Shown: positions 1 through 11,650 of the stretch, one piece after another
How positions within the stretch are numbered: the stretch's first letter is position 1
How the letters are laid out: each line of letters opens with the position of its first letter
Assembly (NCBI GenBank): GCA_947579665.1
Contig: OX388352.1
Location: 34,466,216 to 34,530,215, forward strand
DNA: 64,000 bases
Source: Sympetrum striolatum
Lineage: Eukaryota; Arthropoda; Insecta; Odonata; Libellulidae
Reading direction: 5' to 3'
The notes under the pieces: model-generated
Seen by the model: only the letters and a program-made list of their open reading frames with translations
What the model was told of the DNA's origin: nothing
Database searches by the model: none
Position numbers and translations under genes: made by a program

Positions 1-2040
1 GTATGTTTCATTTTTGATCTTTGAACCTCTTGTCTTCTTTTAACTAAGTTGAGAGTTATCTGAAATGTTTTCCGGTAAAGTTCATCAATATTTTAAAGTT
101 TTACATAAATTTTCAATGATTTTTCTGACAAAGTCAGAGAAAGAAAGAATACTGAAGGAGAACTGTGATAATTGAGAACTTCTCTTAATTAATTGGCTTG
201 TTAGTGGTTGTTGCAAATCTTATAAATCGATTATAAAATTGCTTACTAGGTTCTCAACTCCACGATTAAAATCTCTAGTGATGGAATGAGGTATTTGACA
301 AAAAAAAGGAGAAAGATACAAGTGATGAGTTCAGGCTTAACTTTGTGGTTCGCGAGATACAACGAGACTCCTTGTTGAAAACTTTTTACTGAAAGCAGAG
401 AAAGGTAGTTTTCTGTTGGTTTCGCTAAATGATTCAGGGTGCTAAAAAATACAAAAAAGTCCCCGTAAGAGCAGCAAAATACCCCAATCAACAACTCGTT
501 TAATTGCATTGAAGAACATTCGCGAAAATGAATGCATGTATTCAAATTACCTCAGCTGAGAGCGAGACAGAGGCAAAATGAAACGCGATGCATTTCCCTC
601 AATCATATACTAACTAGAAACGAATTAGAAGTATTCAATTCGAGAACAAATGTACAGGAATAGTGAATCTGTTTTTAAATTTAACCATGAAGAAGGATTT
701 GACTATAAAATTAAATCACAGATTTATATATGATGTGAATACCAAACAAAATAAGGACCAGCATCTTACTCAAAGGTAAAACAGAATCAAAGAATTTAGT
801 GAGCGGTATTTATTTTTGTAAAAACGACATAAAATATTAATCTTTGCTGATAGTTTCCTCGATAGGGATCGTCTAGGTCCTAATCACCGATAAAACTTGG
901 AGGAATTCAACAACTGCGCTCAGCCGTTTTTATTTTAGGCTCTTGCGACATAAAAACCGCGAATAAGGGCGCGAGCGCTGGAATGAAATGGACGCTCCCA
1001 ATGGTTCAAAACGACTCGGATAATAAGATTTTATGGTTTATGAGATTTTTTTGCTCGGTCTTGCAGAAATTAGCCAAAAAAGTGCCGCTCTATAATGAGC
1101 CCCTAACAGGCTGCATTTAAAAGCTGGGTTTGCGTCTAAAAATCCCATACCTCTTTTTAGTTCGAACAAAAACGTCTTCTACGAAAGTGGGTCAGTCGCG
1201 GCAGGAATCGCAGTAAGCAGGCGAACTTTTTACGGCGTGACTAGAGACACATGCGCTGATACCCTCTTGAGTAGTTGGAGTCGGCTCAGGAAGGAATATT
1301 ATCTTGCAGGATATTCTCTCGCTCCACGTCGCGTGAAGATGTGGGAGTCGAAGTACTTTTATCACTTACGTGGAGATTAGTCAGTTTGTACACTTCCTGT
1401 ACGAGTGAGAAAAGTCGAATCTTTTTGTGATTCACTTCCGGAATACGTGAGGTAGTTCATATCCTTTTTATCGATCTGACGATGGATGACGGTATTGAGT
1501 GTGCACAGGCTGCTTTAGAATTGCCCGAGCTGTCTACGAGAAAAGTGAAGCTTATGTTCATTATTTCAGGTACGGTGTCTACAGACCAATAATAACCAGG
1601 ACCTATGCTAGCTCTATGTTGAGCGTTCCTGGACAATCTGGTCTTACAGGCCTCGATAGCATGGAGCTTGGAAACAATGGGTTTGTTTAGGGCATGATTG
1701 TTTCTTGTGAAAAGATATTTGAAATGAAAACCCTATTAATGCACGGTATAAATACAGAATGAAAATATACAAATATGTATACTGCAATACGTTACCCAGA
1801 TTATAAAATCAATTTATAGTAGTTTGGAGCATTTACAAGTTATATAAAATCGTACAAGATATAAATAAGAATCAATTTATAACTTCTACTATGATTAATA
1901 TATTAAAGAAGAAAAGAAAGAAATTACCTACTTGAATAACATGCCACTCAATAACCACTCATTAGGTTAGATGGAAGAATAGACGTTTGTTTGAGGAACT
2001 GTGAAGTTATTTATTTATTGTTAATTTATTAATCGTATAC
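1..2040. other. No supported feature
   Basis: I see no recognisable gene, RNA or mobile element here. The part from about 900 to 1480 is less AT-rich than its surroundings, but neither strand gives a coding frame with splice signals that I trust. Confidence 0.5.
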
Positions 2041-2258
2041 TTCCGTTTTTACTACCTCACCCTTCACTTTAATTTATTTCCTCATCCTTCATGTCATCCA
2101 GTCACGCTACTTTTATTTATGTATTTATTTATCACCAAAGACTTTGTATATATTTTACCTTGATTTTTACCATCACGATGTTTCTATTTTACTGCATGTT
2201 TCAACCTATTGTTTTATCTGACTTGTACTCTTTAAAAATTTATTTATTTATTCATGTA

Positions 2259-2335
2259 CACTCCTGGCCAAAATTAACGCAGCACCTCCCTAGCGATCCT
2301 TACGGCCGGTGCTGCGTTAATTTTGGCCAGGACTG
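2259..2335. mobile_element. 77-bp Tc1/mariner-type MITE with TA target duplication
   Basis: The left end starts CACTCCTGGCCAAAATTAAC and the right end is its inverted copy; about 27 of 28 terminal bases match. The inner 21 bases are essentially the only unpaired part. TA dinucleotides flank both ends (2257-2258 and 2336-2337). CAGT-like termini, a TGGCCAAAATTA core and a TA duplication are typical of Tc1/mariner terminal repeats, so this is a minimal non-autonomous derivative mobilised in trans. It sits in T-rich DNA next to a retroposon 3' end and carries no coding sequence. Confidence 0.85.
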
Positions 2336-2337
2336 TA

Positions 2338-2508
2338 CTTGATTGTATCGCAGCTATTTTCCATGCACACCTTTGGAGAGCTGCTGGGGTAGGGGAAGAG
2401 GGGGCGATATGTGCCTCATATCCCCAGCAGATTAATAAACCATAAGTCAAGTCAAGAGATATTTGTCTCAATCTCGCCCAAATGAAGACGATTTATTATT
2501 ATTATTAA
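2338..2508 (+). mobile_element. Retroposon 3' end (shared AATAAAG-type tail)
   Basis: The stretch ends with a phrase reading close to CTCGCCCAAATRAAGACG followed by a TTA/ATT microsatellite tail. The same ending recurs at 29837-30049 and 60784-61252. A common 3' end followed by a simple-sequence tail, with unlike 5' extents, is the signature of 5'-truncated non-LTR retroposon copies. The T-rich DNA upstream (about 2041-2256) may belong to the same copy, which would then have been interrupted by the small MITE at 2259-2335. No reverse transcriptase can be read in it. The family clade is unknown to me. Confidence 0.5.
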
Positions 2509-3984
2509 CCATGAATTATTGAAACCCTCACATTAAAATTCTCTTAGCCCTAAACGTAGTAGACAATCGTTTAACTACTATTAAGGATCTAGTATACTAT
2601 TTGAGTTACACCTTAAACGTCATACTAAAAAATACAATAAGAGGTGAATATATGCTTTATATATTTCATTTATTAGACGACCATTGTTTTGGTGTTGTGC
2701 CATGCCATCATTAGGTACATGAACTTCAAACCAACAGCTTATATACGCCAGAAATATAGTTGTCTAATACATATTATTTTAACAGTATAAACATGAATCT
2801 AAGTGATTCTTTTACTAGTTGGTAGATATCATATAATCTATGAGGGTAGTTTCAATTTTGCTTGAAGTTTGTTTTCATCCTGAAGCACTGATTAGAAGAA
2901 TGAATGTGGAAAAATCGACAGAAATAATCTTTTCTCTTTTTTCTCTAACTAAAAGGTAATTGTAATGATTGAAAATGTTGCTCTCAACTTCCTTGCTCGA
3001 ATAAATTGAATGTGACTAATTTCATATTCGAAATCAATATGGAATAGATTGATTTTAAATTTCTGGCGAGAGAACTTCTTTATTCCGCTGAAGTTATAGA
3101 TGGCCGGGAGGGAGAGCAAAAAAAACGGAGACAAATGAAAGCCACATTTCTCGATCTCTTTCGTTTCAATACGCTATTTCAATGCTCTAAAATATTCTTG
3201 ACGATTCCCATAGAATCTTTTCATGCGGACCGAATGTGCTGATTCGTCTATTTCCAGACACTAGAATTACTAGACATCCATTGAAAAATAATATTCTCTA
3301 TTCTTGGTGAATATCTGAAAGTACGGGCGAGAAGCGGAATTGGATGTTAATGATAAAAAAATTATTCTTGCAGTTGCGAACGAAGTATGCTGCGATCGAC
3401 ACCATAGGGTGAAAAAGTAAAACTAATTTTAAGTTAAAATACTTTTCAAATTCCGTAAAAGGTTTCAATTAGACCAATCCGATATCATGATGTTATGTAG
3501 GATAGGATTTTTAATGGTGGATCACAAATAACGGACAAAACTGCTCATATTAAGACCATTTATTGAAATTACTGTGTGTTTACGATGTGGATTTATTCCT
3601 CCGCAGTACTGTGCTTGAGCATGTTAATTATAAAGAGTAAAGCAATTTAAGAAAATCTGCTTTCTCAGCTTGACCATGGTTGTTAATCTGTCGGATGTAT
3701 GACCGAAGTAATTATAGTTTCTAGGTCCTCGAGCACTTCAAACAGAATTTCGAAACTTCTGGCTACCACTTAAGCCCCCTTAAATGGTCTTCGGGGCCCT
3801 GAGGTGTCCAGGAACCAAACTTCAAGAAACATGGAATAATAGCTTAGCTGAATTTGTCGATTCCATAACTTGGAAAGAAGACTACATTATGAAACATATT
3901 TAAAGATTACATAAATGCTTTATGATCAAATTTTAAGCTGAATTAATCAAAAGAGTAAAGTTTTAGTAGCCAGCCGGAATTTGT
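2509..3984. other. No supported feature
   Basis: This is AT-rich sequence with no convincing gene, RNA or repeat boundary on either strand. Confidence 0.5.
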
Positions 3985-4052
3985 TCAGGCTTTACAATTA
4001 GCTCTCTGCCACACGCCGAAATGTGGCCTGCAGGGTATTAATGTAGATGTAG
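3985..4052 (+). mobile_element. Possible non-LTR retroposon 3' tail
   Basis: A short block reading tggcctgcagggtattaat followed by a short GTAGAT repeat resembles the 3' tail of arthropod non-LTR retroposons. A similar phrase (tggcttgcagggtattcgca) occurs at 27080-27115. Nothing coding is attached to either copy. Confidence 0.35.
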
Positions 4053-4779
4053 ATTAGCGAATAACAGGGTCTTGACTCTTAAACTTGATAAACGAGTCTT
4101 ACATAGAGGTGAAAGAAAAAACTCCTCCTGCTACTGACATTAAATCGGATGACTAAGACAGTGTTCAAAATAATTGATGATGCAGTCGCCATTCCAATAT
4201 CGACGTTGGATGCAATACTTTACGAAATATATGTGGAGGTGAGCGTATCGGAAACAACGCAAGATAGGGACTCAGCTGGGCGTCATCGGGAATGCAATTC
4301 GATAAAAACAACGTTTTATGAGAGTTATATGTAAAATAGACGATTTAGATGGCAGAGAGGTGAGGGGATGTTGAATGAGCATGCATAATCGGATTTCTAT
4401 TCAAAGAATTGAAAGAGTGGCACGTGAAAAAACGCCACGACCTTGAAGAGATATTTGAAGGTCACGAAAGGTATGAAAAGATATAGAAAGTATACGCACC
4501 GTGATAAAGAAATAGCGATGTCCAACGAAAATTAAAAATCGAGCGCTATCCCCTTAAAGATGATAGGATTAAGTTATAGGTCTCCTCGGATTCTTAGTAA
4601 TGCTTGTCCGGGATTTTCTGCTGTAATTGTTACATTGGTGTAACAATGTCAAATTTGAAATTTATGGTAAAACATTTTCTCTGTCCGAAATTTAACGTTT
4701 CTAAAACATTAACATAAATGATAATTTACGAGTAAAATGTAGCTTGCATACTGCAAGCAGATCGACAACAATAATTTCA
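4053..4779. other. No supported feature
   Basis: No gene or element is recognised in this AT-rich spacer, which runs up to the B-box tandem array. Confidence 0.5.
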
Positions 4780-5790
4780 TGTCGGCATCATATCGGGACG
4801 GCCCTCAAAAGAAAAAAAAAGGTATTGAAAATATTCTTAAAATTCGCTGCAATTTAATTGTCTGGCATCGAACCCGGGTCTTCCTGGTAAGCTTACTATG
4901 TAGCACAACAGAGAATCACCATCTCTTACTATGTGTGAAAATTCAAGCAGAAATATTGGCTACAACTGCCTCAAACGACGTTCTACTTTTCAGGAATGTA
5001 AATGGCGCTCTGGATTCGAACCAAGGACGATCTTGGAAATCTAAAACATGTTCATGAAAGTTATTTATGATCTCTATCTATTTGCCGAATTTCAAGTTTC
5101 TATATTATTGGGATAGGGCTCAAAATAATTATTAAAAATCGGATCAACTACTGATATAAGAGACGCCTGGTGTCGAACCCAGGAAATATATTTACGCTGT
5201 GAATGCACAGTATGATTTTAAAGGACTTGATCTTATTTTGATATCGATATCATTTCGGGAAGTACCTAAAATTTGTCTCCGTTATCTCCATAAGAAATGC
5301 ATTGAGGAATGTAAATGGCCCTCTGGGATCGAACCAAGGACCATCAGCGAATACAAAAAATTTGATTATGAAATAAATTTATGATCTCCAACCTCATGCC
5401 GAATTTCAAGTATCCATGCCATCGGGAAAGGGTCCAAAAAATCATAATAATTGCCACAATGCTTTTTAAACGGCCGATTTTTGCCTCGACCTAGCATCGA
5501 ACTTAGGATATTTTCCGTAAAACTCAATTATGATTTCGATAGATCATTACCATATATATAGGCTCCTTGAGTTTAATTTCTCTACCTATCCGGAAAGTAT
5601 TTTTTTTTTATTCGCGAAAATCACGGTAATGCATTTAAACGGGAAAAATCGGGACTTTGGGCCCCTCTGGAATCGAACCTATGACACTGAGGATCAAAGT
5701 CGCTTTTTTCCTGGGGGTTTCACGTTATGGCCAATACGTGGTAAAAATTTCGAGTCAATGACGCCAGTAGTTTAGCCTGTGAATTAGTAT
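4780..5790 (-). repeat. Diverged tandem array with periodic B-box-like motifs
   Basis: Six units carry a motif near CTGG-ATCGAACC-AGG, with TCGAAC(C/T) at 4868, 5016, 5173, 5329, 5497 and 5673. The spacing is 148-176 bases. Read on the minus strand, five of the six fit the RNA polymerase III B-box pattern GGTTCGANNCC. Several units also share a following phrase, TTATGATCTC, then TGCCGAATTTCAAGT, then ATYGGGAWAGGG, so they are true but old tandem copies and not a chance series. The unit at 4868 looks most tRNA-like, with a sequence close to a variable loop and T arm. I infer a tRNA-derived monomer amplified in tandem. Open frames across this region follow the repeat and are probably not genes. 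Confidence 0.6.
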
Positions 5791-5792
5791 CC

Positions 5793-5824
5793 TATCTGGG
5801 TATCTGGGTATCTGGGTATCTGGG
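5793..5824. repeat. Four perfect copies of TATCTGGG
   Basis: An 8-bp unit is repeated four times without change immediately after the tandem array. It is a simple minisatellite. Confidence 0.9.
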
Positions 5825-5828
5825 TATA

Positions 5829-8611
5829 TCATGAATGAATCCGGAGAAGCATCTATATATAATAGATAATAACGTTATGTCCCAATTGAAGTTTTAGTCA
5901 AAAATGTTTGCATAAAGTGGATTAAGTTGTATCTTCCAGGCAACATATTATTACTTTGTTACATAAAGTACTCTATCTGGGCAATTAAGCAATGCAATAG
6001 CAACTATTGATGGAATTAGATACCTTTCTAGTATTTTATGATAACAGGTTGTAGCAGGCAATCATAACTCTGCTCCGTCCATGAGCTGCAATTCAACGCA
6101 ACTGACTGTCGGAGAAATCACTGCTGTGAAAAACCATACATGATCTAATCACAATAGCGCACTGATGAAGTTCAAACGTATTTAGGAAATAAGAGAGGCT
6201 TTCTGAGAGAAAAGGTTTTTAATTTAAAGATCGTCTGTAATTTGCCACGTTTATTTTCTTTTTATCATCCTTGACTTCGTTGTTGAACCCTAAGAGTTGA
6301 GGTAGTAGGCAAATGGCTCTGCGAAAGTTCCAAATAAAACTGAATTTCAATGTTACGTATCTTAGTCTAGAACTTATTTTCTTTGTGGAACTATTGCATA
6401 GTCAATTGCCTACTATCCTAATGTAAGTTCCGCAAACTAAATGCTTCTGTCACTGATTTGATAAGAGTTAACTTAGTGCAGGGTAAGCGATGTAATTTTT
6501 ATCATCCATCACTTTTGCTTTCGTTTTCTAGAACTTCGGATTGTTTATCATTCTGGGAGAGATTCGAAGACTTTGGATATCAATTGAAAATTTTAAAAAT
6601 ATTTTGATGAATAAATAGAGTACTAGCGGACACAACATTGTGAACATTAGATGAAAGATTATATTCTACATAAGAGACGTACATGTAGAGTCAAATTGAA
6701 AGCTAACGGCACCAGTCTGTGCAGATCGCTAAGGGATGGAAGGTAGAGCCCCTTAGGGATTGGAAAGGAAGAGGAGATATGCCTAATCAAGTAGCTAATC
6801 AGCTGATCGGCCCCCAAACCCCTTTTTTCTTATGACCTTGGAAGGTGGACTTGCCCAAAACGAAAAAAAAAATAATTTCAGCGTAGAGACCGCGTGCTTT
6901 CAATTTTACGCTATAATTGATAGGTATTCATTTCTTGGATGTCGTGGGATTTTTCGCCCTATATCCCCAGTGAGTTATCAGCGGGGATTATCCAGCCAAG
7001 TGGTCATTACGTTTCTATCTTCCCAGTTGGACAAATGTTTATCGCTAACGAATATTTGTTTCTTTTTTCTAATTTCTACTTGCGCTTTCTGGATTTGTGA
7101 ATTAAAATTGTAGAGTTGGTCAACTCGGTACACCCTGGGTACCAGCTCGATCCTTGGCCAATTCAGATCTCATATGAGTGATAGGGGAGCAAATAAAAAC
7201 AAATATGTTATTGGGAATGGAGAGGTGGAAAATTATAACAGAGTGATTGCATTGGGAAACTAATTAATATTTTTGACTATAGATTCGACGGAGAAGTGAG
7301 TCTAATAGACGTTTAACGAGAGATATTATGTTATGTTGTCACCAAATGAGGTTGGATTATTTACAATTTTTATGAAGATTGTAATGCAAACGTTTGGACA
7401 TGTGAGTTTTCTGATAGTGGTAATTTTTTGTAGAAATATAACCCTTAGAAGGGGTCTGGTTACTTTAAGATACATGAAAGAAGAATATTTATTCCATGCC
7501 AATTTCAAAATGATCATCACTGTCATAATCATTCATTTATGCATAAAAATACTCGTATATGCAAATACGCAAAATGTGCACCAAACTTACCGACATACTA
7601 TTTTGCAATGATTTTAGAGTGAAGAGCTTCCATTTCTTCAAATATTTTAGTTTCCAAAGTGACTATCAAATGACTATGAAAAAAGCCTTAACGAATTCGG
7701 CTCCTCGATTCATATTGAATTTAGTTCATGCCTGGAAAGTATAACTTGAATCTACAAACATATTTCCTTACATTTTCTGTTGTGTAATAGAACCACAAAT
7801 ATGGGCACTTGCGGTCTCTTATATATCTTTAGAATTTTCCCAAAATCGACGGTGAAATAAAGTACGCAATTTCTCCCTCGCCCTCTCTTCAAAGGGAGCG
7901 GCGATTGAGCCTCCAGCTAAAGAGGCATTATTACTTCATCGAAGGGCACAAAAGTAAAGCGAGGATGGCATTTATTCCCGATGATAGACGCAGTGGAAAA
8001 ACGAAAACATTTCTCCTTCGGCAATCGGATTCGGCGGTGTCTTTTTTGTGATGTATGCGCAATCGATCACTTTGCAATCAAGCGCGACGAATATCGGTCC
8101 GCGCTATATTTAATCACAGGCTTTGGTGACTTCCGATCGTTCGATTTAGTTTCGCTCATGGCGAAGGGGATCGATGCACAGAGGTGAATACTATAGGTAA
8201 GGGTTAAAAGCTTGGGAATTGGAAGGAAAGCGAGCAGAGCTCAAAATAAGAAATAAATCCGACCATCCAAAAAACCCTTCTTTTGACCTCCCCATCCCAG
8301 GGCTTCAAATATATGGGCCCAAATTGTGTTTTCGCCTCTTCCTTGCATTGCGGCGAAGGCTGTGAGAGTGGAATGGAAAAGTGAGCTGTGGAAAGGAATG
8401 CCGCCCTCCGAGGAAATCTCGAGGCTAAAAAAGAGTGACGGATGTGATACAAAACCGAATGTGACTGTTCCCTAACTGTATACATGCCGTTTCTCTTATA
8501 GACTTCAAAGGAATCATACGCATTTCTTCCTCTTTTTAAAATAAATTTACACTTTTGGTTATAATTGTATGATATATATTATTGTTGATTCTTATCAACG
8601 CTACCTTTTTT
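5829..8611. other. No supported feature
   Basis: No gene or mobile element is recognised. The part from about 7860 to 8190 is less AT-rich, but no exon with both splice signals could be supported. Confidence 0.45.
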
Positions 8612-9430
8612 ACTTTCTCCATATACGAAGTGTAGAGAAAGTGCTGTCAGAGTTGATTAGTTTTTGGAGTAAATCGGCTAACCGGAAGTCGAGCTTCATT
8701 CATCAAAGCTCATTTCCGATTTTCAAAATATCTCCATAAATATGATATAAAGGTATATTATATACCTTATAAAAGTTTTAGATAATGTTATTTACTATAA
8801 ATTTTGTATTTAACATATTTTTATATCACCGTTTGATTAGGAGTTATTCGTGAAATACTGATAAACCGGAAGTAGCTGATTATGTACTTTGTGGGCGCTT
8901 TAACATGAAAACTATTTGTCGATCCAAAACACTAAATTTCATATATAGTAGTTTTGTTGATGTCGTTATAGTTGATTAAGTTTTGGAGTAAATCGGTTAA
9001 CCGGAAGTCGAGCTTCATTCTTCAAAGCTCATTTCCGGTTTTCAAAATATCTCCATAAATATGATATTTACGTATAAACTATTATTTATAAACGTTTTAG
9101 AAAATAAAATTTACTATAACTTTTATACGAAACATATTTTTGTATCACTGATTGTGTAGTAGTTATTTGTGAAATACTGATAAACCGGAAGTTGTTTATT
9201 ATGTACGTTGTGGGCGCTCTGGGCGCTGGGGCGAAAGGCCACTTCATCGTTTTTCATCGAACATGTCCCGAAAAACATCATTTATAATGTTTGTGACGTA
9301 AAAGATAATATGATATAAATTAAACACTTATCTTCCGAGTTTAGATTGAATATAGAGTTCGAAAATTCTGTCGTAGATAAATATTTACATCTTATACATA
9401 TGGAGAAAGTCATGTGCTGGCCACATCGGA
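8612..9430 (+). mobile_element. Repeat A, copy 1 (CA-less variant)
   Basis: This copy begins with the hairpin ACTTTCTCCATATACGAAG and ends with the subterminal block tatggagaaagtcatgtg followed by ccacatcgga. Between these lie two related modules of about 300 bases. Each contains an inverted pair around CCGGAAGT and a copy of ctccataaatatgatat. Compared with the copy at 62758-63785 it lacks the segment from just inside the hairpin to GCTGTCAGAG, which in the other copies carries the GT microsatellite. There is no coding capacity. The family looks like a non-autonomous Helentron-type (DINE/HINE) repeat, but that classification is inference. Confidence 0.75.
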
Positions 9431-11502
9431 TTTTTAACCCTTTATATCGTGGTGGAATGATAAGTATTCGGACCGAAAAAACGCTTGGGTCCAGCGTGTC
9501 TGGCCCTTTTCATCTCTTGCAAGCTTCATCCTTTTACAAAATAAAATTAGATAAAATGGTTCTGAGAATTTTAGTTACGTGGCATGGTGTTTATCTGCAA
9601 CAAAGATTCTTGTTGAGTTCGTAGAAAATACTTTAGATACGGAATTACGATGTTTTCGAAAAATTAAATATATTGCCTGTAAAAGTTTTGTATTTTCAAC
9701 AATCTTTCCCCGTGTTGTTCAACGCGATAAAACCAAACTCATCAAAATTTTCGGACGATAAAACATACGACATTAAGGGTCAATGGCAGGAATATGTATA
9801 TCTGTTTCCTTACAAAGTTCACTGATAACCATTGAGTATAACAAAAGGTGTATGGATATCGATTTCAATATAAAAATTGATAAGATATTCAGTCTTTCGT
9901 ACATTTTATCAATTCGTATTTTATTTTGAGATGTATTCAGCAAAAATCAACTGTACGAAGTTAGTTAGTTTGACCCTTTATTGGCTAGGTTAGACCCAGG
10001 TGGGCCTCTTTTCCACCTAACCTTGTATGTCGTTAGAATATGTACAAACATTAATTAAATTAATACAAAAAGACAGAGTAGAGTGTGGGAAAAAATCTTT
10101 GTATCTGAAGGTTGACAAAGAAAAAATCCACGTTGCGGGAAAACACCCACAGAGTAGGGGGGTAAAAAAAAAACCGCGAAAACACAGCAAAAAATAACAA
10201 CGTAGTATTGAAAATTATAAAATTACATGTAACATATACATAAATCAATAAATTTACAGAAAAATCAAAATATTATTGATTACAAGAAAAAAATATAACA
10301 TTTACTAAACCTAAGTGGGAAAGAAAATTGAGAAATAAAAATCACAGATATAATGATATTTCGTGTTACTTAATATTCGTCAAAGAAAAAATAAATAAAT
10401 AAAGGTCATCATCGAACATCGAAGTCTCATTATCGTATATGTTTTTTATCTATGGATGGCATTTTATTAATTATAAATATATTAGATTATGATGAGCACA
10501 TGAATGCACTGGGTATATATCTTTTACAATATATGTCATTTATGGATACACGTAAATTAACACACAAATACACGAATAAATATTAATGGAATTAATATGG
10601 GTTAATATGATGTATTAATGCGTGGGTGTGTATGTTTATTCATTTGTATTATAAACCATTCATGAATACACATTGCTAGAGTCATACGTCTCATGGTTAT
10701 TTTCAGAGGAGATTTTTCGGACACCACGAAAGTTGCGTATTTTTAGCTTTTCCGAGTGTTACTTGGATATCACCGAAAAGTTTGCGAGGTCCTTATGAGG
10801 CTATTCACAGAAAAAGAGAAGGCACGGTGACGAGGACCCTTTTGATCAAGGGAGATTTAAGACTCGCTATTCGTGCATCGGATAGGATTAGCCACAATAT
10901 GAAAAACATTGGCATCGTATTATTCGGATGTCAACCAAAGTCTGCAAGAGGATAGCATCTTCGTTTTCCAGTCACTAAAAATTGCTCGATTTTGAACGGG
11001 TAGCTTTAAGTTTATTTTTAAGGCTAGGGATGAGTAATGTTAGTTGGTCGTAGATGGTTGTTCACATTGTTTTTGGAAATAAAGCTTATCCGACGGAGAA
11101 CACCTGATTCCGACCGCGCCCGCAAAATGCTTCAAGTTATATGACCCCATCCGCAGCTTCCGTCCAGATATTTGCGGATTGGACCCGATAAATTTCGGAA
11201 TTACAAACTTTTAGCTCCAATTTAGATCCCATTACCTCTAATAGTTGTGTTAGACAATAAGTGGTGCTGTGTAAGACTGGAATTTGGTCAATTTTCATCC
11301 TTCGTAAATTTAAAGACGTTGCTATTTGGGATGGCTGTTATAATAAGTTAATTAGTTTGGTATAGTTTATGTGCGGCAGGCAGGTATTTAAACTCGTTTT
11401 TAGCAAGACTGATATGATTTTATTTAGTAGCAGTAATTTAAATCCTCTTCCAATGGTTAATTATAAATGAATGAATGGTTATTTGGAATGAAAAACAATT
11501 TT
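9431..11502. other. No supported gene
   Basis: The sequence is AT-rich throughout. TTAA-CCCTTT-like blocks at about 9436, 9770 and 9975 hint at piggyBac-type ends, but they do not form a clean matching pair. Nothing else is recognised. Confidence 0.4.
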
Positions 11503-11650
11503 GGGGGCTCCCGGATAGTCATGTGGACATGCGCGCGTTTGCCTTTGGTGAAAGCGGTCCCGGGTTCGAATCCCGGTGGGAGCCAATGTGCGAAATGACC
11601 TAAGCTGTCGAAGCACTTTTAACAATACTACTACTACTACAACAATTATA
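11503..11650 (+). mobile_element. tRNA-derived SINE
   Basis: The head (about 11507-11585) folds like a degraded tRNA. GCTCCCG pairs with TGGGAGC across the acceptor stem, with one wobble, and a good T arm contains GGGTTCGAATCCC, a B box. An A-box-like TAGTCATGTGG lies at the expected place near the D arm. The anticodon arm is not convincing, so a working tRNA is unlikely. The head is followed by an unrelated body and an ACT triplet tail (about 11630-11643), the usual layout of a SINE transcribed by RNA polymerase III. It stands alone in AT-rich DNA. Confidence 0.7.

Noticed and set aside
4779..5775. Three or four consecutive ORFs as a gene
   Set aside because: They follow the units of the tandem array and repeat the same peptide phrases, so they are by-products of the repeat.
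9436..9775. Possible piggyBac MITE between TTAA-CCCTTT and AAGGG-TCAA blocks
   Set aside because: The terminal match is only about 9 of 12 bases and the right flank is not TTAA. A third similar block near 9975 makes the pairing arbitrary.
11507..11585. Functional tRNA gene
   Set aside because: The acceptor and T arms pair, but no proper anticodon arm forms and the unit continues into a SINE body and triplet tail.
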